From Gillisia limnaea DSM 15749 (GTDB lineage Bacteria; Bacteroidota; Bacteroidia; Flavobacteriales; Flavobacteriaceae): a stretch of DNA of 64,000 nt. Positions within the stretch are counted from its first letter, which is position 1; every line of letters begins with the position of its first letter. Made by a program: the position numbers and the translations under genes. The notes under the pieces were generated by a model that saw only the letters and a list, made by a program, of their open reading frames with translations, ran no database searches and was not told the origin of the DNA. Below are positions 27,001 to 35,700 of this stretch, one piece after another. Where the stretch lies: assembly GCF_000243235.1 (NCBI RefSeq), contig NZ_JH594605.1, forward strand, positions 190,660 through 254,659, given 5' to 3'.

Positions 27001-28026
27001 AAGCCTGTCAGCCGCATTTCCAACATTGGAACCTTTTATGACAGACTGCTCCCACTCGGGAAAATTAAATGGAGGTGAGGTTTGGTTAGAATAATCAAAA
27101 CATACATAAGCCGAGTAATGTATGTCATACTTTTTTGCCAGTTTAAGCATGTCTTTCCACCAAACTTCGGTATAAAATTTTGCCTGAGTAATTCCCATTT
27201 CTGATTGTACTGGTTCCATTTTAGAATTGTAGAGTGGTGCCGGAAAATCATCTAACATTATACTTGATGCATTTGCAATGGGATAAGGTACACCCTCTAA
27301 ACCCTGCAGAATAGCAGCAAAGAATAATCCTCTTTCTTGTTTTTCAGAAAATTGCTCGGTATTTATGGCAATTACCGAACCTTTACCTATTTCGTTTTTT
27401 ATTATTAAAGGGTAGTTTTCCTCAGTAATTGAAGTGGCTAAAACTTTGATATCTTTCTTGAAATTTTCAGCTTTCAGTCCATAGTGTTTAGTAAGGTTTT
27501 TATATGACTTGTCCTTAAGGGCTGGAAGAAAATTTATTTTGAACTTATAACCCTGCGAAATTGTATCAATCTCGTAATTTGCATCTCCTTTAACTCCCGC
27601 TAAAAACCCGAACTTTTTGTTAGCTCCGACTGTGGGGATGAATATGTGCCCACCATTAGAAACAAAATTTAAAAGAAAATTCATTGCAGGCTCATTCAAA
27701 GAGGCAAGATTGTAAATTACTATCACCTTAACTGAATTCGGCACGGCTTGCTCCCTGTTAAATTCATTAAGATTAATCTCTCCATAGGGGATCTTAGCAT
27801 AGTTAAGGGCTTTCCTAACGTTATTCTTGTTTTTTTCATTTAAAACATCTCCGGGTTCATAAATATAGGATACCCAAGGCATGTTGCTGTTTTCATCATA
27901 TAATACCTCGGGGTTATCTCCTGTTATTTTCTTATTTATCGTATCTAATTCACAGCTTGCAACTGTGAGAAAACACAAGAATAAAAAAATAAACTTCAGG
28001 ATTTTTTTGGGTAAAATAATTTTCAT
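24031..28026 (-). CDS. Pel-like deacetylase / helical repeat / outer-membrane barrel fusion
   Basis: 1331-residue lipoprotein (lipobox TVASC, Cys25). Residues about 50-240: alpha/beta region (GEINLNEFN, VIVIYNLASLNEP). About 250-560: DUF2194/polysaccharide-deacetylase-like domain with metal-type motifs LDDFPAP (Asp259, Asp260) and HGYNH (356-360), plus a THFIHPDD segment. About 640-1030: repeated helical units, TPR-like (YKKAILWSKCSKN, YRKALEWSLCAKD). About 1040-1331: strand-rich barrel-like region ending SFSFGLKYFLKEND. The order corresponds to PelA deacetylase plus PelB scaffold and porin. Last gene of the Pel-like operon (ATGA overlap). Domain identity is inference from motifs. Confidence 0.7.
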   Translation of the reverse strand: MKIILPKKILKFIFLFLCFLTVASCELDTINKKITGDNPEVLYDENSNMPWVSYIYEPGDVLNEKNKNNVRKALNYAKIPYGEINLNEFNREQAVPNSVKVIVIYNLASLNEPAMNFLLNFVSNGGHIFIPTVGANKKFGFLAGVKGDANYEIDTISQGYKFKINFLPALKDKSYKNLTKHYGLKAENFKKDIKVLATSITEENYPLIIKNEIGKGSVIAINTEQFSEKQERGLFFAAILQGLEGVPYPIANASSIMLDDFPAPLYNSKMEPVQSEMGITQAKFYTEVWWKDMLKLAKKYDIHYSAYVCFDYSNQTSPPFNFPEWEQSVIKGSNVGNAADRLMIDFEKSSHEVALHGYNHASLTLEEWPNKNYMALSLESVKKRWSALRYGTLPVSYVPPSNIIDSIGFIALEENIPSIVYNASIYLGDFEEGGYREFDPEPLNYHFFNFPRISSGYAMSTSQEFNQQSLYLFTGIWTHFIHPDDIYQIPGEEPLLSAGDYTLRNANSYGWRVSQDGSPGLFPRFENYIKKVKETFPLIRFLKVSEAAKITKTWREIPYEFTETENNILVAASIGNSAKGENYWFSYVSEANNKNMERYLKDSNTNFTRTPFLNGFLFNIETREKELSLPKFNDYPKKMHASVIQDYESYLLIEPKEILSDNDNEILELKSRIAQTKKFQREVWLKLFQYLGWNDRQDEIWPLLERKYTQNKTSVYINLSEEFTKQSDYPNLETRRRWMLRQINMHPESVKLRRDFIGYFGSDTEVQLSAEELLKLIEDTKLGEERLSILLLLNEKYPETAFKLVKNIIPCREDFREAASTISWIFADAQDYKKAILWSKCSKNITESIVDDWRVQSGEYEFLKERNFSLYIEYLIAANNKKAAQELLEIRACTENLKYLATTIAYTYAGQGSYRKALEWSLCAKDFPLVERMYWLNSLGNYSEIERLYTNYSGGNNEEKLTVQEFMVEFYMSRGDIVNSWQMVSELGISTNNDRFRNQLNKDVVYLKPDQKRFLLEKYPILFYPEVAEQIKQNLRIAEGDFINIGSNTISDKLDLTFFDAEAVYGIRDKKFNQHQFGVSRGAAYEIPSQIELENNSDINLYGLIYRFKNRERIEKLNYGFGTRLEFSDVGKAYFHILGSASFAKDSLYSSFQFFRKPAITGPAYQLDIYQTQFNIYEELQFKEKFQAVFYLEGNHYNDDDVLDVQALTSLSMDFKLNKRAKFRTYTEIFGMLGNTSRPGGYPYWTLDERFYGGLGIAYEYSNEKNFWKVNLDAGYFLDTFSDEFQRYRGTVLWPISKYLHFNTQLEFYTLKNFYSNSFSFGLKYFLKEND

Positions 28027-30017
28027 TGAAATAGTAGTTCATTAATATTACTGGAACCTTTTTTATTTACTATTTGGTAGACGTCTAGATCCTTATTTTG
28101 GTAATAAAGTACCACATCCCTTCCTTTTGATATTAAAAGATTTATCCTTTGAAGCGTTAGATCTTGCTGATTTTTGAATAATTGCTTCTTCATTGAATTG
28201 GTTTTTTCAGAATTGGTATAAATAAAGACAAACAAAGCCTGAGGTAGGATAACATTTGGATTATTACTAAGGTATTGTGCATCATCTTTATGCCTATTGA
28301 AAAGTCGGTCACGTGAGATATAATTATTGTTAAAATAATCGTAGCCATAATAATAATGACTGTTTTTACTAAAACTAGAATATTGCGAAGAATTTACCAC
28401 AGCATAAGAATAAGGTAAATTCCGTGATTGTATTTTAGAATACACCTCAAAGATTAGGTTCTTCGTTTTATCGTTTTCATAATTAAGTTTAGTGGCGGGA
28501 GTAAATGTTAAAAATACTAAAGCAGTAATAACTAAAGCACCCATACTCACTTCTAAAGCTATCGCGCGTCTAGGCGCGAGATTGAAGAATGAAAGGGAAT
28601 CAATTATAATGTGTAGTACAATTCCGAAGAATATGGGAAGAAATATGCAAAGTACCTGACTTAATATATCCCTATCTACCACAGCTTCATTTAACTGATA
28701 AACGCCGAATAAAAGATTTATGAAGGTAAGAAAAACGATGGTAGAAATCCATTTAAGCGGCTTTCTAATAAAATTAAAAACGGTGATAAGCAAAAAGAAA
28801 ACGCCGGTTATCTGGTAATAATACATAAGCTCACTAAATGGAATTACCAAATTTGGATTATAGGTATAGGCATCGAAAGAATAAAGATTAGAAACTATAA
28901 AAGCAATAAAATCCTCACCTTTAATCAATGCTGCAATACCATAAATACTTCCTATTAAAACTACCGAAACCAGGTAAGCAAATAATGTTTGCAAACTTTG
29001 TTTTAGATTATGCCGGAACTTGAAAAATAGAACAAGCAGTAAAAATGGGAATACTAGTAAAACACCTACAAATAGATCAATCATTAATACAGCACTGAAT
29101 AATACTATTATCCAGCTGAAATTGAATTTATTAGTAAAACGAAAACTTTGTGGATAAATACAGAAAAACATGGTAGGTAAAGCAATAACTAAGGCAGTAA
29201 AAACCGATTTATGTTCTGCCAGCAATTCTATATTAAATGGCAGAAATGAATATAGCAAGGCAAAACTTAAACCCGAAATTATCCCGGAAGAATGTTTTTT
29301 TGAAATTTTAAAAACAACCCAATATATTATTAAAGAAAGTAAAGCAGATTCTAAAACACCAAATGTTTGTAACGCCTCAGCGTAAGTTATGTTGGTAATT
29401 TTAGAATAGAGATTTATAAGCAAATAATCTCCCATCATTTCACCAGCCTGAAAGAACCATTGATTGTTAGAAATTCCATTTATGATGTCAAGATCTTTGA
29501 ACCAACTTGATGAGAGGGTGTATATATCTTGGTTGAAAAGTGAATTTCTTGAAATGTATGTTATTACCGGTAACGAAAAGCCAATAGCTAATTGCCAATT
29601 TTTATGGTATCGGGATAATCCCTGATCTTTGTTTTTATATGTGGGCTTAATAAAATTGTCCTTGTCTAAAAAACTCTTCCGTTTCTCAAGTTTAATGGTA
29701 ACATATAGAATGGTGCGGGAATAGATTCTTTGTACCTGATCTTTTATGGGTCTGGTAAAATCCAGTTTCATAAAAGTTAGGATAATAAGCGTAATAGCAA
29801 TGCTAATTACAACAAAAAGATCAAAGGTATAAGTTAAAACCAAAATAAAACTTCCAACTAACACAGAGGAAAGTACCAGGGTAATTACAGGAATTAAAAA
29901 ATTTAATGCTGTTAGTGCAGAAATTTTAGTAGAAATTAATCTATTTATAAACAGGGTTAATGCAAATAAAAAAATTATCCTTAAAGGACCGGAGAGTAGG
30001 TAGGGCTCTAAAAACAT
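28023..30017 (-). CDS. large polytopic membrane protein of Pel-like operon
   Basis: 664 residues with about 14 membrane helices and a soluble C-terminal tail of about 130 residues. The first extracytoplasmic region (LSSSWFKDLDIINGISNNQW) recalls GT-C glycosyltransferases, which have an acidic motif there, but no firm family match. Position between the GH114-type hydrolase and the deacetylase/barrel gene, 8 bases and a 4-base overlap away, argues for a partner role in polymer synthesis or export. It could replace PelD/PelE functions, which are missing here. Confidence 0.6.
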   Translation of the reverse strand: MFLEPYLLSGPLRIIFLFALTLFINRLISTKISALTALNFLIPVITLVLSSVLVGSFILVLTYTFDLFVVISIAITLIILTFMKLDFTRPIKDQVQRIYSRTILYVTIKLEKRKSFLDKDNFIKPTYKNKDQGLSRYHKNWQLAIGFSLPVITYISRNSLFNQDIYTLSSSWFKDLDIINGISNNQWFFQAGEMMGDYLLINLYSKITNITYAEALQTFGVLESALLSLIIYWVVFKISKKHSSGIISGLSFALLYSFLPFNIELLAEHKSVFTALVIALPTMFFCIYPQSFRFTNKFNFSWIIVLFSAVLMIDLFVGVLLVFPFLLLVLFFKFRHNLKQSLQTLFAYLVSVVLIGSIYGIAALIKGEDFIAFIVSNLYSFDAYTYNPNLVIPFSELMYYYQITGVFFLLITVFNFIRKPLKWISTIVFLTFINLLFGVYQLNEAVVDRDILSQVLCIFLPIFFGIVLHIIIDSLSFFNLAPRRAIALEVSMGALVITALVFLTFTPATKLNYENDKTKNLIFEVYSKIQSRNLPYSYAVVNSSQYSSFSKNSHYYYGYDYFNNNYISRDRLFNRHKDDAQYLSNNPNVILPQALFVFIYTNSEKTNSMKKQLFKNQQDLTLQRINLLISKGRDVVLYYQNKDLDVYQIVNKKGSSNINELLFQ

Positions 30018-30025
30018 ATATAGCT

Positions 30026-30838
30026 TTAGTTTGTATCAGGAATTTTTTGCAACTCAATCTTCCCTATAAAATATGGCCAAGTGGTAACTTCTAACCTTTT
30101 TTTAATTGCCACTTTTAATTCTGGGGTATCGGCATATTCAATTAAAACAACTGGAACCTCAAAATCTTTAGTAACCTGTTTAAGCTCACTTAAGACCCTG
30201 GTAAAAATCTCTTCATCTCGTAATTTGTATTTCTTATTCTTAAAATCGTAATCCGTGGCTATGCTTTCCTTTGCTATAGCATCTATATATGGATATGTAT
30301 CTTTTATGATAGAAATTCCTGAGTTTTGCATTAAGTAAATGTTGGGGAACGTTACTTTTAATACTTCCAAAAAATCGAGAAGCGCTTCTTTTTTTTCTGG
30401 GGTAGGTCCAAATTCAGTATAATTATCAATATTATCCAGAAACATGCCATCAAGGCCTTTTTCCATATTAAAATTAAAAATTTCCAAGAGCGTTTTTTGG
30501 GTTTTTATATTTTCAATGTTCAGTATATGACTATTCCAAATTTCATTTTTGCCCAGGGTAACTTCTTTTAATTCTGGATAATGAGCCGCTGCTTCATTTA
30601 CCTCTCCCATGCTTACATAGCCTAAAACCTTAGCATTTTGTTGTTTTAAAACCGCGATATCTTGACTATCAAAATGTGCGCTTTCAATTACCAAAATCGC
30701 ATAATTAGAAACATCTTCCGGATAAAAATCGCCGTACGTGAAAAGCACCTGCTTTTCATCAACCGTCTTTTGGGCCACAACTTGGGGGGCGTTCAGACAA
30801 AATGTGCCTACAATCATAAAAAAATTAATAAGATGCAT
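30026..30838 (-). CDS. GH114/PelA-type glycoside hydrolase
   Basis: 270 residues with a signal peptide (ending QVVAQ). TIM-barrel signatures of the endo-alpha-1,4-polygalactosaminidase group (GH114, related to the GH166 domain of PelA): GYVSMGEVNEA (about 73-83), GLDGMFLDNIDNY (about 136-148), LMQNSGISI, and AKESIATDYDF (about 195-205) with acidic residues fitting the catalytic pair. It overlaps pelG by 14 bases. By analogy it trims alpha-1,4-galactosamine-type polymer during export. Confidence 0.82.
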   Translation of the reverse strand: MHLINFFMIVGTFCLNAPQVVAQKTVDEKQVLFTYGDFYPEDVSNYAILVIESAHFDSQDIAVLKQQNAKVLGYVSMGEVNEAAAHYPELKEVTLGKNEIWNSHILNIENIKTQKTLLEIFNFNMEKGLDGMFLDNIDNYTEFGPTPEKKEALLDFLEVLKVTFPNIYLMQNSGISIIKDTYPYIDAIAKESIATDYDFKNKKYKLRDEEIFTRVLSELKQVTKDFEVPVVLIEYADTPELKVAIKKRLEVTTWPYFIGKIELQKIPDTN

Positions 30839-32438
30839 AATAATAATAATCTAGGTTTTTAAAGAAATGATTGGTTGCTCTTGTGGTTAAAACCATAAAT
30901 ACAATGGAACCGATAAGCATTCCTATAACACTATATTCATAACCAATCCACCTGCTTGCAGGAATACCTATAACTAAGTTAACCAGGAAAGCAATAACTA
31001 TGGCCACCAAAGGTTTTCTATGTCGACCAAGGGTATAAAGATATAGTACGTTAAGCATTCCCAGGCTTAGGAATAAATAACCAATACTTCCCAAGATACA
31101 TACTTTAATGCTTAAGGGACTAAGAATTTCTTCAAATCCCGATGTATAGCCCCAGGGTTGAGTAATTAAAAAATATAAAAAGATCGCGATAATAAACGCA
31201 CTAACGCCTAACAGACGCAAGTGTTTAACGTACATCCTTTTCATCTTTTTATTGAAATTATAATATTCAGAATACTTTATTTCTAACTGGTGAAAATCCA
31301 TATGTCTTATATAAGAATGAATTGCATATTCCATAACCCCTCCAAGCAGGAAGAAAATTAAAATGGCGAGATCCATCCCAATTTCATAATCTTTTTCATA
31401 ATAAATTACATATGGTATCTCCCTGTTTGAAGTGGAAGACCACGCAACAATTCTATCTAAAAAAACAAAAAGGAAAATAAATGTACCGTAAAGAAAGTAA
31501 TTGAAATTTCGATATAACGATAACATTACCTTAGGTTGCTTTTTAACAGCAACATTTTGTTTCAGTTTATATCTAAAAAACATATAAATATATCCTACTG
31601 AAATTAGTGAAGCTGTAAGTATTCCAATCCAATGAATAAAATAAGGATGCAAATCAGTATTAAAATGAAGTATAAGCGCTAATGTCGTACCAACGAAAAT
31701 GCTTACAGAAAGCATCCATCTCTGCTTCAAGGCATAAAGAGGCGCTAATACAAGTAATAAAAAACCGACAAGAAGCGCATAGGAAAAGCTTATTAAAACA
31801 AAAAGGAAACTATATAGTGGAAAAATAAAATTAATTACAATAGAAAACACAAAAAAACCTATGATAGCAAGGGTGCCATTTTTAATGATTTTTTTGGTTG
31901 AATAACTAGCCATATGGTAATCTTTGTTATACCAATAGTAAGAAACCTGTTTCCCTATTACCTGAATAAAACCACCGCTTAATATGAAACCCAGAATTAC
32001 TCCCAGTACCACAGCGGTAGACTGCAAATTATTAAACCTTGAATATGTCCAGAGTGAAAAACCAAACAATATAATAGCAAATACCTGTAAAAAAATTGGA
32101 AATAAATGAATGAGACCTGAGCTGTAATCTGCAATAAATCTTCTGGTATTTTTGGTAGTAATATAATCGTTTAGCGCAAGCCTTTTATAGGTCTTTGCCT
32201 CGGCAATACGCTGGTTATTATTTTTAAGGTTTGCAAGGGCTACAAAACCACAAGCTTTATAGATATATTCTGATAAATGAATAATACTTTCAAAACCGTA
32301 ATCTTCTTTTATATCTTTTTCCCTAATACCAAAAGATTCTATGGTTGCTGCTACTACATAAACGTTAACCGGTTTGCCGTTACGTTCTTTAACCGCAACA
32401 ATTAGTTTTGCAATGGCTTTGATTTGGGAGCTATTCAT
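30825..32438 (-). CDS. pelG: PelG-like exopolysaccharide transporter
   Basis: 537 residues: about 105 soluble N-terminal residues (RNGKPVNVYVVAATIESFGI, ..YKACGFVAL), then about 12 membrane helices (FIADYSSGLIHLFPIFLQ onwards, GFILSGGFIQVIGKQVSYYW, ASRWIGYEYSVIGMLIGSIV). MATE-superfamily flippase of the Pel system by arrangement and by its partner PelF. Classical PelG is shorter (about 456 residues), so the N-terminal extension is unusual. It starts 8 bases after pelF. Confidence 0.75.
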   Translation of the reverse strand: MNSSQIKAIAKLIVAVKERNGKPVNVYVVAATIESFGIREKDIKEDYGFESIIHLSEYIYKACGFVALANLKNNNQRIAEAKTYKRLALNDYITTKNTRRFIADYSSGLIHLFPIFLQVFAIILFGFSLWTYSRFNNLQSTAVVLGVILGFILSGGFIQVIGKQVSYYWYNKDYHMASYSTKKIIKNGTLAIIGFFVFSIVINFIFPLYSFLFVLISFSYALLVGFLLLVLAPLYALKQRWMLSVSIFVGTTLALILHFNTDLHPYFIHWIGILTASLISVGYIYMFFRYKLKQNVAVKKQPKVMLSLYRNFNYFLYGTFIFLFVFLDRIVAWSSTSNREIPYVIYYEKDYEIGMDLAILIFFLLGGVMEYAIHSYIRHMDFHQLEIKYSEYYNFNKKMKRMYVKHLRLLGVSAFIIAIFLYFLITQPWGYTSGFEEILSPLSIKVCILGSIGYLFLSLGMLNVLYLYTLGRHRKPLVAIVIAFLVNLVIGIPASRWIGYEYSVIGMLIGSIVFMVLTTRATNHFFKNLDYYYYASY

Positions 32439-32446
32439 TTTTTTGA

Positions 32447-33964
32447 TTAATCTTCGACTTTGGCTAATTTTTGGTTAGCTTTCTTGCTTTCCATTAAATT
32501 ATTATAAACAGTTTCATATTCACTTACGAATTTGTTTAAAGTAAAGTTTTTTAAAACCCTTTCCCGGGCATTTTTCCCCATACTTTTTCGTAAATCTTTA
32601 TCTAAAAGCAACTTGGTAACGGCATTTCCAATTCCCTCGGTATCTTTTGGTTTACATGTAAATCCACAGCTTTCATCTAGGGCTTCCTTAACACCACCAA
32701 CCTCAGTTGAAACTACGGGAATACCGCAACCCATAGACTCAATAACCGTATAAGGAAAACCTTCAGAAATAGAAGTTAAAATAGAAAGATCTCCTTCCAG
32801 GAAAATATTTTGAGGATCTTTTCTTGGCCCCATAAATTTGAAGTTTTCCTGTAAACCTAATTCGTCTATAAGGTCCAGACATTCATTTGTATATTCTGGA
32901 ACTGCCTGATTATCTCCATAAACCAAATATTGCACATTTGGGATTGTCTTTTTTACCACTGCACAGGAGCCTATCATGGTAAAAATATCTTTAAGTTCAA
33001 ATACTCTTGCCACTGCTACAACCGTAGGGATATCTTTTAAATGCGCAGGTTTTGGGCCAGGTTTAAAAACATCTGGATCTATGCCGTTGTATATAATTTT
33101 AAATTTGTCAGGATCTGCACCATACCATTTTTCCCATTTTTGGTTGAATGTGGTTACCGACACAATAACGTCAGCTTTGTAATAAGCCAAACGTGCAATA
33201 GCTTCAGAAAACTTTATTAATAAGCTTTTTAAGAAATATGGGTATTCTGAGTTGCTAATGGCCAATAGCCTTTCCCGAATAAAAACACCATGCTCTGTAA
33301 GCATAATTTTAGTGTCATGCTTGAAATTAGCAATAAGTGCCGGGATAACAGGAAAACCACTTAGAGTTAAGTGTACGACATCAACTTTAGGAATATTCAC
33401 AATTGAAAGGGGGATTAAAAACCTGTAAATCCAACGCAATCCTATAGTAATATCTATTAAGGAGGCATCGGGGTTGCGTTCTCCTATAATAAATTTAGAC
33501 AGGGTATCCCTATAAGTGGTCCACACGTGCCTATTTCTCATGGTATCTTTGTAATCATAATCTTCAAAGTAAAACCATAATTGATGAAAAATTATATCCA
33601 GATCCTCTATCTCCTGGTCATCACTATAAATAAATTCTAGTAAGCTTCTAAAAATCGGGATAAACTTTTGGGCAACTATCTCGTCATTTGTCCACTCCTT
33701 TTTAGCAACAGTTTTATAATATTCCTCTCCATAACTAATATAATCATATGGCTCATCTGGTGTCCAAAGGGGTACTTGTATAACTTCGGTAATATTCTTA
33801 CTAAGTTCATATCTTGGTTCATCCTCAAAAGAAGCGTTTAAGGAATATAACTTAAAATCAACATTGTTTACCTTATTGCATAGGTGATGGGCCCAGGTTG
33901 ATACGCCGCCACCATTGTAGGGATAGGTGCCTTCCAAAATAAGCAGAACTGAGGGCTTTGCCAT
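32447..33964 (-). CDS. pelF: PelF-type GT4 glycosyltransferase
   Basis: 505 residues. GT-B fold, GT4: donor-side motif at the N-terminus GTYPYNGGGVSTWAHHLC (about 12-29), PelF-specific; C-terminal half VARVFELKDIFTMIGSCA, and EGFPYTVIESMGCGIPVVST (E-x7-E motif). In P. aeruginosa PelF is the cytosolic polymerase using UDP-hexosamine donors. First gene of the operon, with a 284-base divergent intergenic to the GH114-type gene at 34249. Confidence 0.88.
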   Translation of the reverse strand: MAKPSVLLILEGTYPYNGGGVSTWAHHLCNKVNNVDFKLYSLNASFEDEPRYELSKNITEVIQVPLWTPDEPYDYISYGEEYYKTVAKKEWTNDEIVAQKFIPIFRSLLEFIYSDDQEIEDLDIIFHQLWFYFEDYDYKDTMRNRHVWTTYRDTLSKFIIGERNPDASLIDITIGLRWIYRFLIPLSIVNIPKVDVVHLTLSGFPVIPALIANFKHDTKIMLTEHGVFIRERLLAISNSEYPYFLKSLLIKFSEAIARLAYYKADVIVSVTTFNQKWEKWYGADPDKFKIIYNGIDPDVFKPGPKPAHLKDIPTVVAVARVFELKDIFTMIGSCAVVKKTIPNVQYLVYGDNQAVPEYTNECLDLIDELGLQENFKFMGPRKDPQNIFLEGDLSILTSISEGFPYTVIESMGCGIPVVSTEVGGVKEALDESCGFTCKPKDTEGIGNAVTKLLLDKDLRKSMGKNARERVLKNFTLNKFVSEYETVYNNLMESKKANQKLAKVED

Positions 33965-34248
33965 TTAAATTAGGTTTCGGTAAAAATATATTAAAAAAAA
34001 GTTAATAAGCAACATACAGGCAAAAATTTCGTGTTTAGTTGTGCTAATTTTTTCATCAGTAATGACATAGGGTTTCAGATAAAACTTTTTTGGCACTGAA
34101 GCAGGTGCAAAGCATTTGACGTTATCTTTTTTCACGTATATTTACTCCGTTAAAAAAATGTACTTTTTATTATTTTTTCGGGTATAATTATAAAATTTTT
34201 CGGTTTATTTCCCAAGTCCCTGAGTAGAATACTTTCAATTTGTATCAC

Positions 34249-35226
34249 ATGAATTTATACAACATAAGCACTGCTATCTTTTGCTGCTTTCTTTTTTCCT
34301 GTTTTGAAAACACGGCTCAGAAAATGGAAAATAAAAATTACCGAAAGGAAATGCGAGATTTTGTTATTGATATAAGCAAAACCGCAAAAGCAAAAAACCC
34401 CAATTTTATAGTCATTCCGCAAAATGGTGTGGAGCTTATACTTAAAAATACTTCAAATCAAAAACTGTTTGCTTTAGATTATTTAGACGCGATAGACGCC
34501 TTAGCACAGGAAGACCTTTTCTTTGGCTATCCTAAAATGAATGATACAACCCCTTTTTCGGATAATCTTTATCTAAGCACCTATCTACATCTTGCAAAAA
34601 GTAAAGGAAAAGAGGTTTTAGTTACAGATTACTGCTCTTCCCTTAATTTGATAAATACTTCTTACAAGCTTAATGAAGAGAGCGATTTTATATCTTTTGC
34701 AGCACCAACACGAGATTTAAATCAAATCCCAAACTACCCGGTTTACAAAGAAAATAGATCTAATATCACTACTCTTTCTGAAGCTCAAAATTTCTTATAC
34801 CTGATAAATTTTTCTGAATATTCTTCCAAACAGGATCTTATTTCTGAACTGAAAATCACGAATTACGATATAATTATCCTGGATCTTTTTTTTGAAGGAA
34901 AAGCTTTTACTAAAGAAGAAATTCGGCAATTAAAGCTGAAGAAAAATGGTTGTAGTAGGCTTGTTATCGCTTATATGTCTATTGGCGAAGCCGAAGATTA
35001 CCGTTATTACTGGAAAAACTCCTGGGAATTAAATTATCCGGAATGGATTGTTGAAGAAAATCCTGATTGGGAAGGGAATTTTAAAGTAACATACTGGAAC
35101 GAAGAATGGAAGAAAATTATCTACGCAAGTGAAAATGCTTACTTAAGTAAAATACTTGATTCGTGCTTTGACGGAGTTTATCTTGATATTATCGACGGAT
35201 TTCAATATTTTGAAGACAACTTCTAA
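34249..35226 (+). CDS. second GH114-type hydrolase-like lipoprotein
   Basis: About 325 residues from MNLYNISTAIFCCFLFSCFE, with a lipobox-like Cys at about 15; a TTG nine bases upstream is less likely. C-terminal half carries the TM1410/GH114 pattern: RLVIAYMSIGEAEDYRYYW and FDGVYLDIIDGFQYF. The N-terminal half (about residues 30-170) has a related YLDAIDALAQEDLFFG segment, so the protein may be a duplicated barrel. Divergent from pelF, so it probably belongs to the same polysaccharide system. Confidence 0.78.
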   Translation: MNLYNISTAIFCCFLFSCFENTAQKMENKNYRKEMRDFVIDISKTAKAKNPNFIVIPQNGVELILKNTSNQKLFALDYLDAIDALAQEDLFFGYPKMNDTTPFSDNLYLSTYLHLAKSKGKEVLVTDYCSSLNLINTSYKLNEESDFISFAAPTRDLNQIPNYPVYKENRSNITTLSEAQNFLYLINFSEYSSKQDLISELKITNYDIIILDLFFEGKAFTKEEIRQLKLKKNGCSRLVIAYMSIGEAEDYRYYWKNSWELNYPEWIVEENPDWEGNFKVTYWNEEWKKIIYASENAYLSKILDSCFDGVYLDIIDGFQYFEDNF

Positions 35227-35493
35227 GATATTCACCAAAGTTATCTCACTGTGCTACTATATATTTTAGACAGTTTAAAGATCTTTAATCAGTATTAGCA
35301 ATAGAAAATTTATTAAATCTCCTAAACCCCAAATTAGATGGACATTCCAGAAGTATTTGTAAAGTATACCCTTGCCTTTCGGAATTTGTAAATTATTCTG
35401 GATAATTAGGATGATCTGAAAAATATAAATCTTATAAAAAGATATCAAAAAAGGATTCGAAAAGTGGATTCGCAATCTCACACCGGGAACAAC

Positions 35494-35548
35494 AAAAAAG
35501 CCCCGCACTATCGTGCAGGGCTTAACTTCGTCGGGGTGGCAGGATTAC
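35494..35548 (-). repeat. second copy of tRNA-Pro 3' end and terminator
   Basis: About 53 bases matching 35664-35718 with two or three mismatches: terminator hairpin (35498-35523) followed on the plus strand by TCGGGGTGGCAGGATT, the 3' 16 bases of tRNA-Pro. The remainder of the tRNA is absent. Intergenic 35227-35493 shows no gene. Confidence 0.75.
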
Positions 35549-35613
35549 CTCCCGTTGGTCGGTGATCCTGAGGGTGATGACTAAAGTTGGGCCTTACAGG
35601 CTATCGCCTGCGT

Positions 35614-35671
35614 GCTTTTTAGTTTAACCCTTACCCAGAAGCAAGCTTCCGGCAATGTTAAACTAAAAAGC
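35614..35671. repeat. 15-bp perfect inverted repeat
   Basis: GCTTTTTAGTTTAAC (35614-35628) and GTTAAACTAAAAAGC (35657-35671), separated by 28 bases, between the two tRNA-3'-end copies. Confidence 0.7.
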
Positions 35672-35693
35672 CCCGCACTTTCGTGCAGGGCTT
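35668..35693 (-). terminator. tRNA-Pro terminator
   Basis: AAGCCCTGCAC-GAAA-GTGCGGGGCTT followed by a T-run on the minus strand, 8 bases after the tRNA 3' end; one G-T pair in the stem. Confidence 0.8.
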
Positions 35694-35700
35694 AACTTTG

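Noticed and set aside
35275-35508. 77-codon minus-strand frame near tRNA-Pro
   Set aside because: Overlaps the tRNA-3'-end duplicate and a terminator hairpin; no coding features.
35498-35548. A second tRNA-Pro gene
   Set aside because: Only the 3' 16 bases and terminator are kept; no anticodon arm or acceptor 5' strand.
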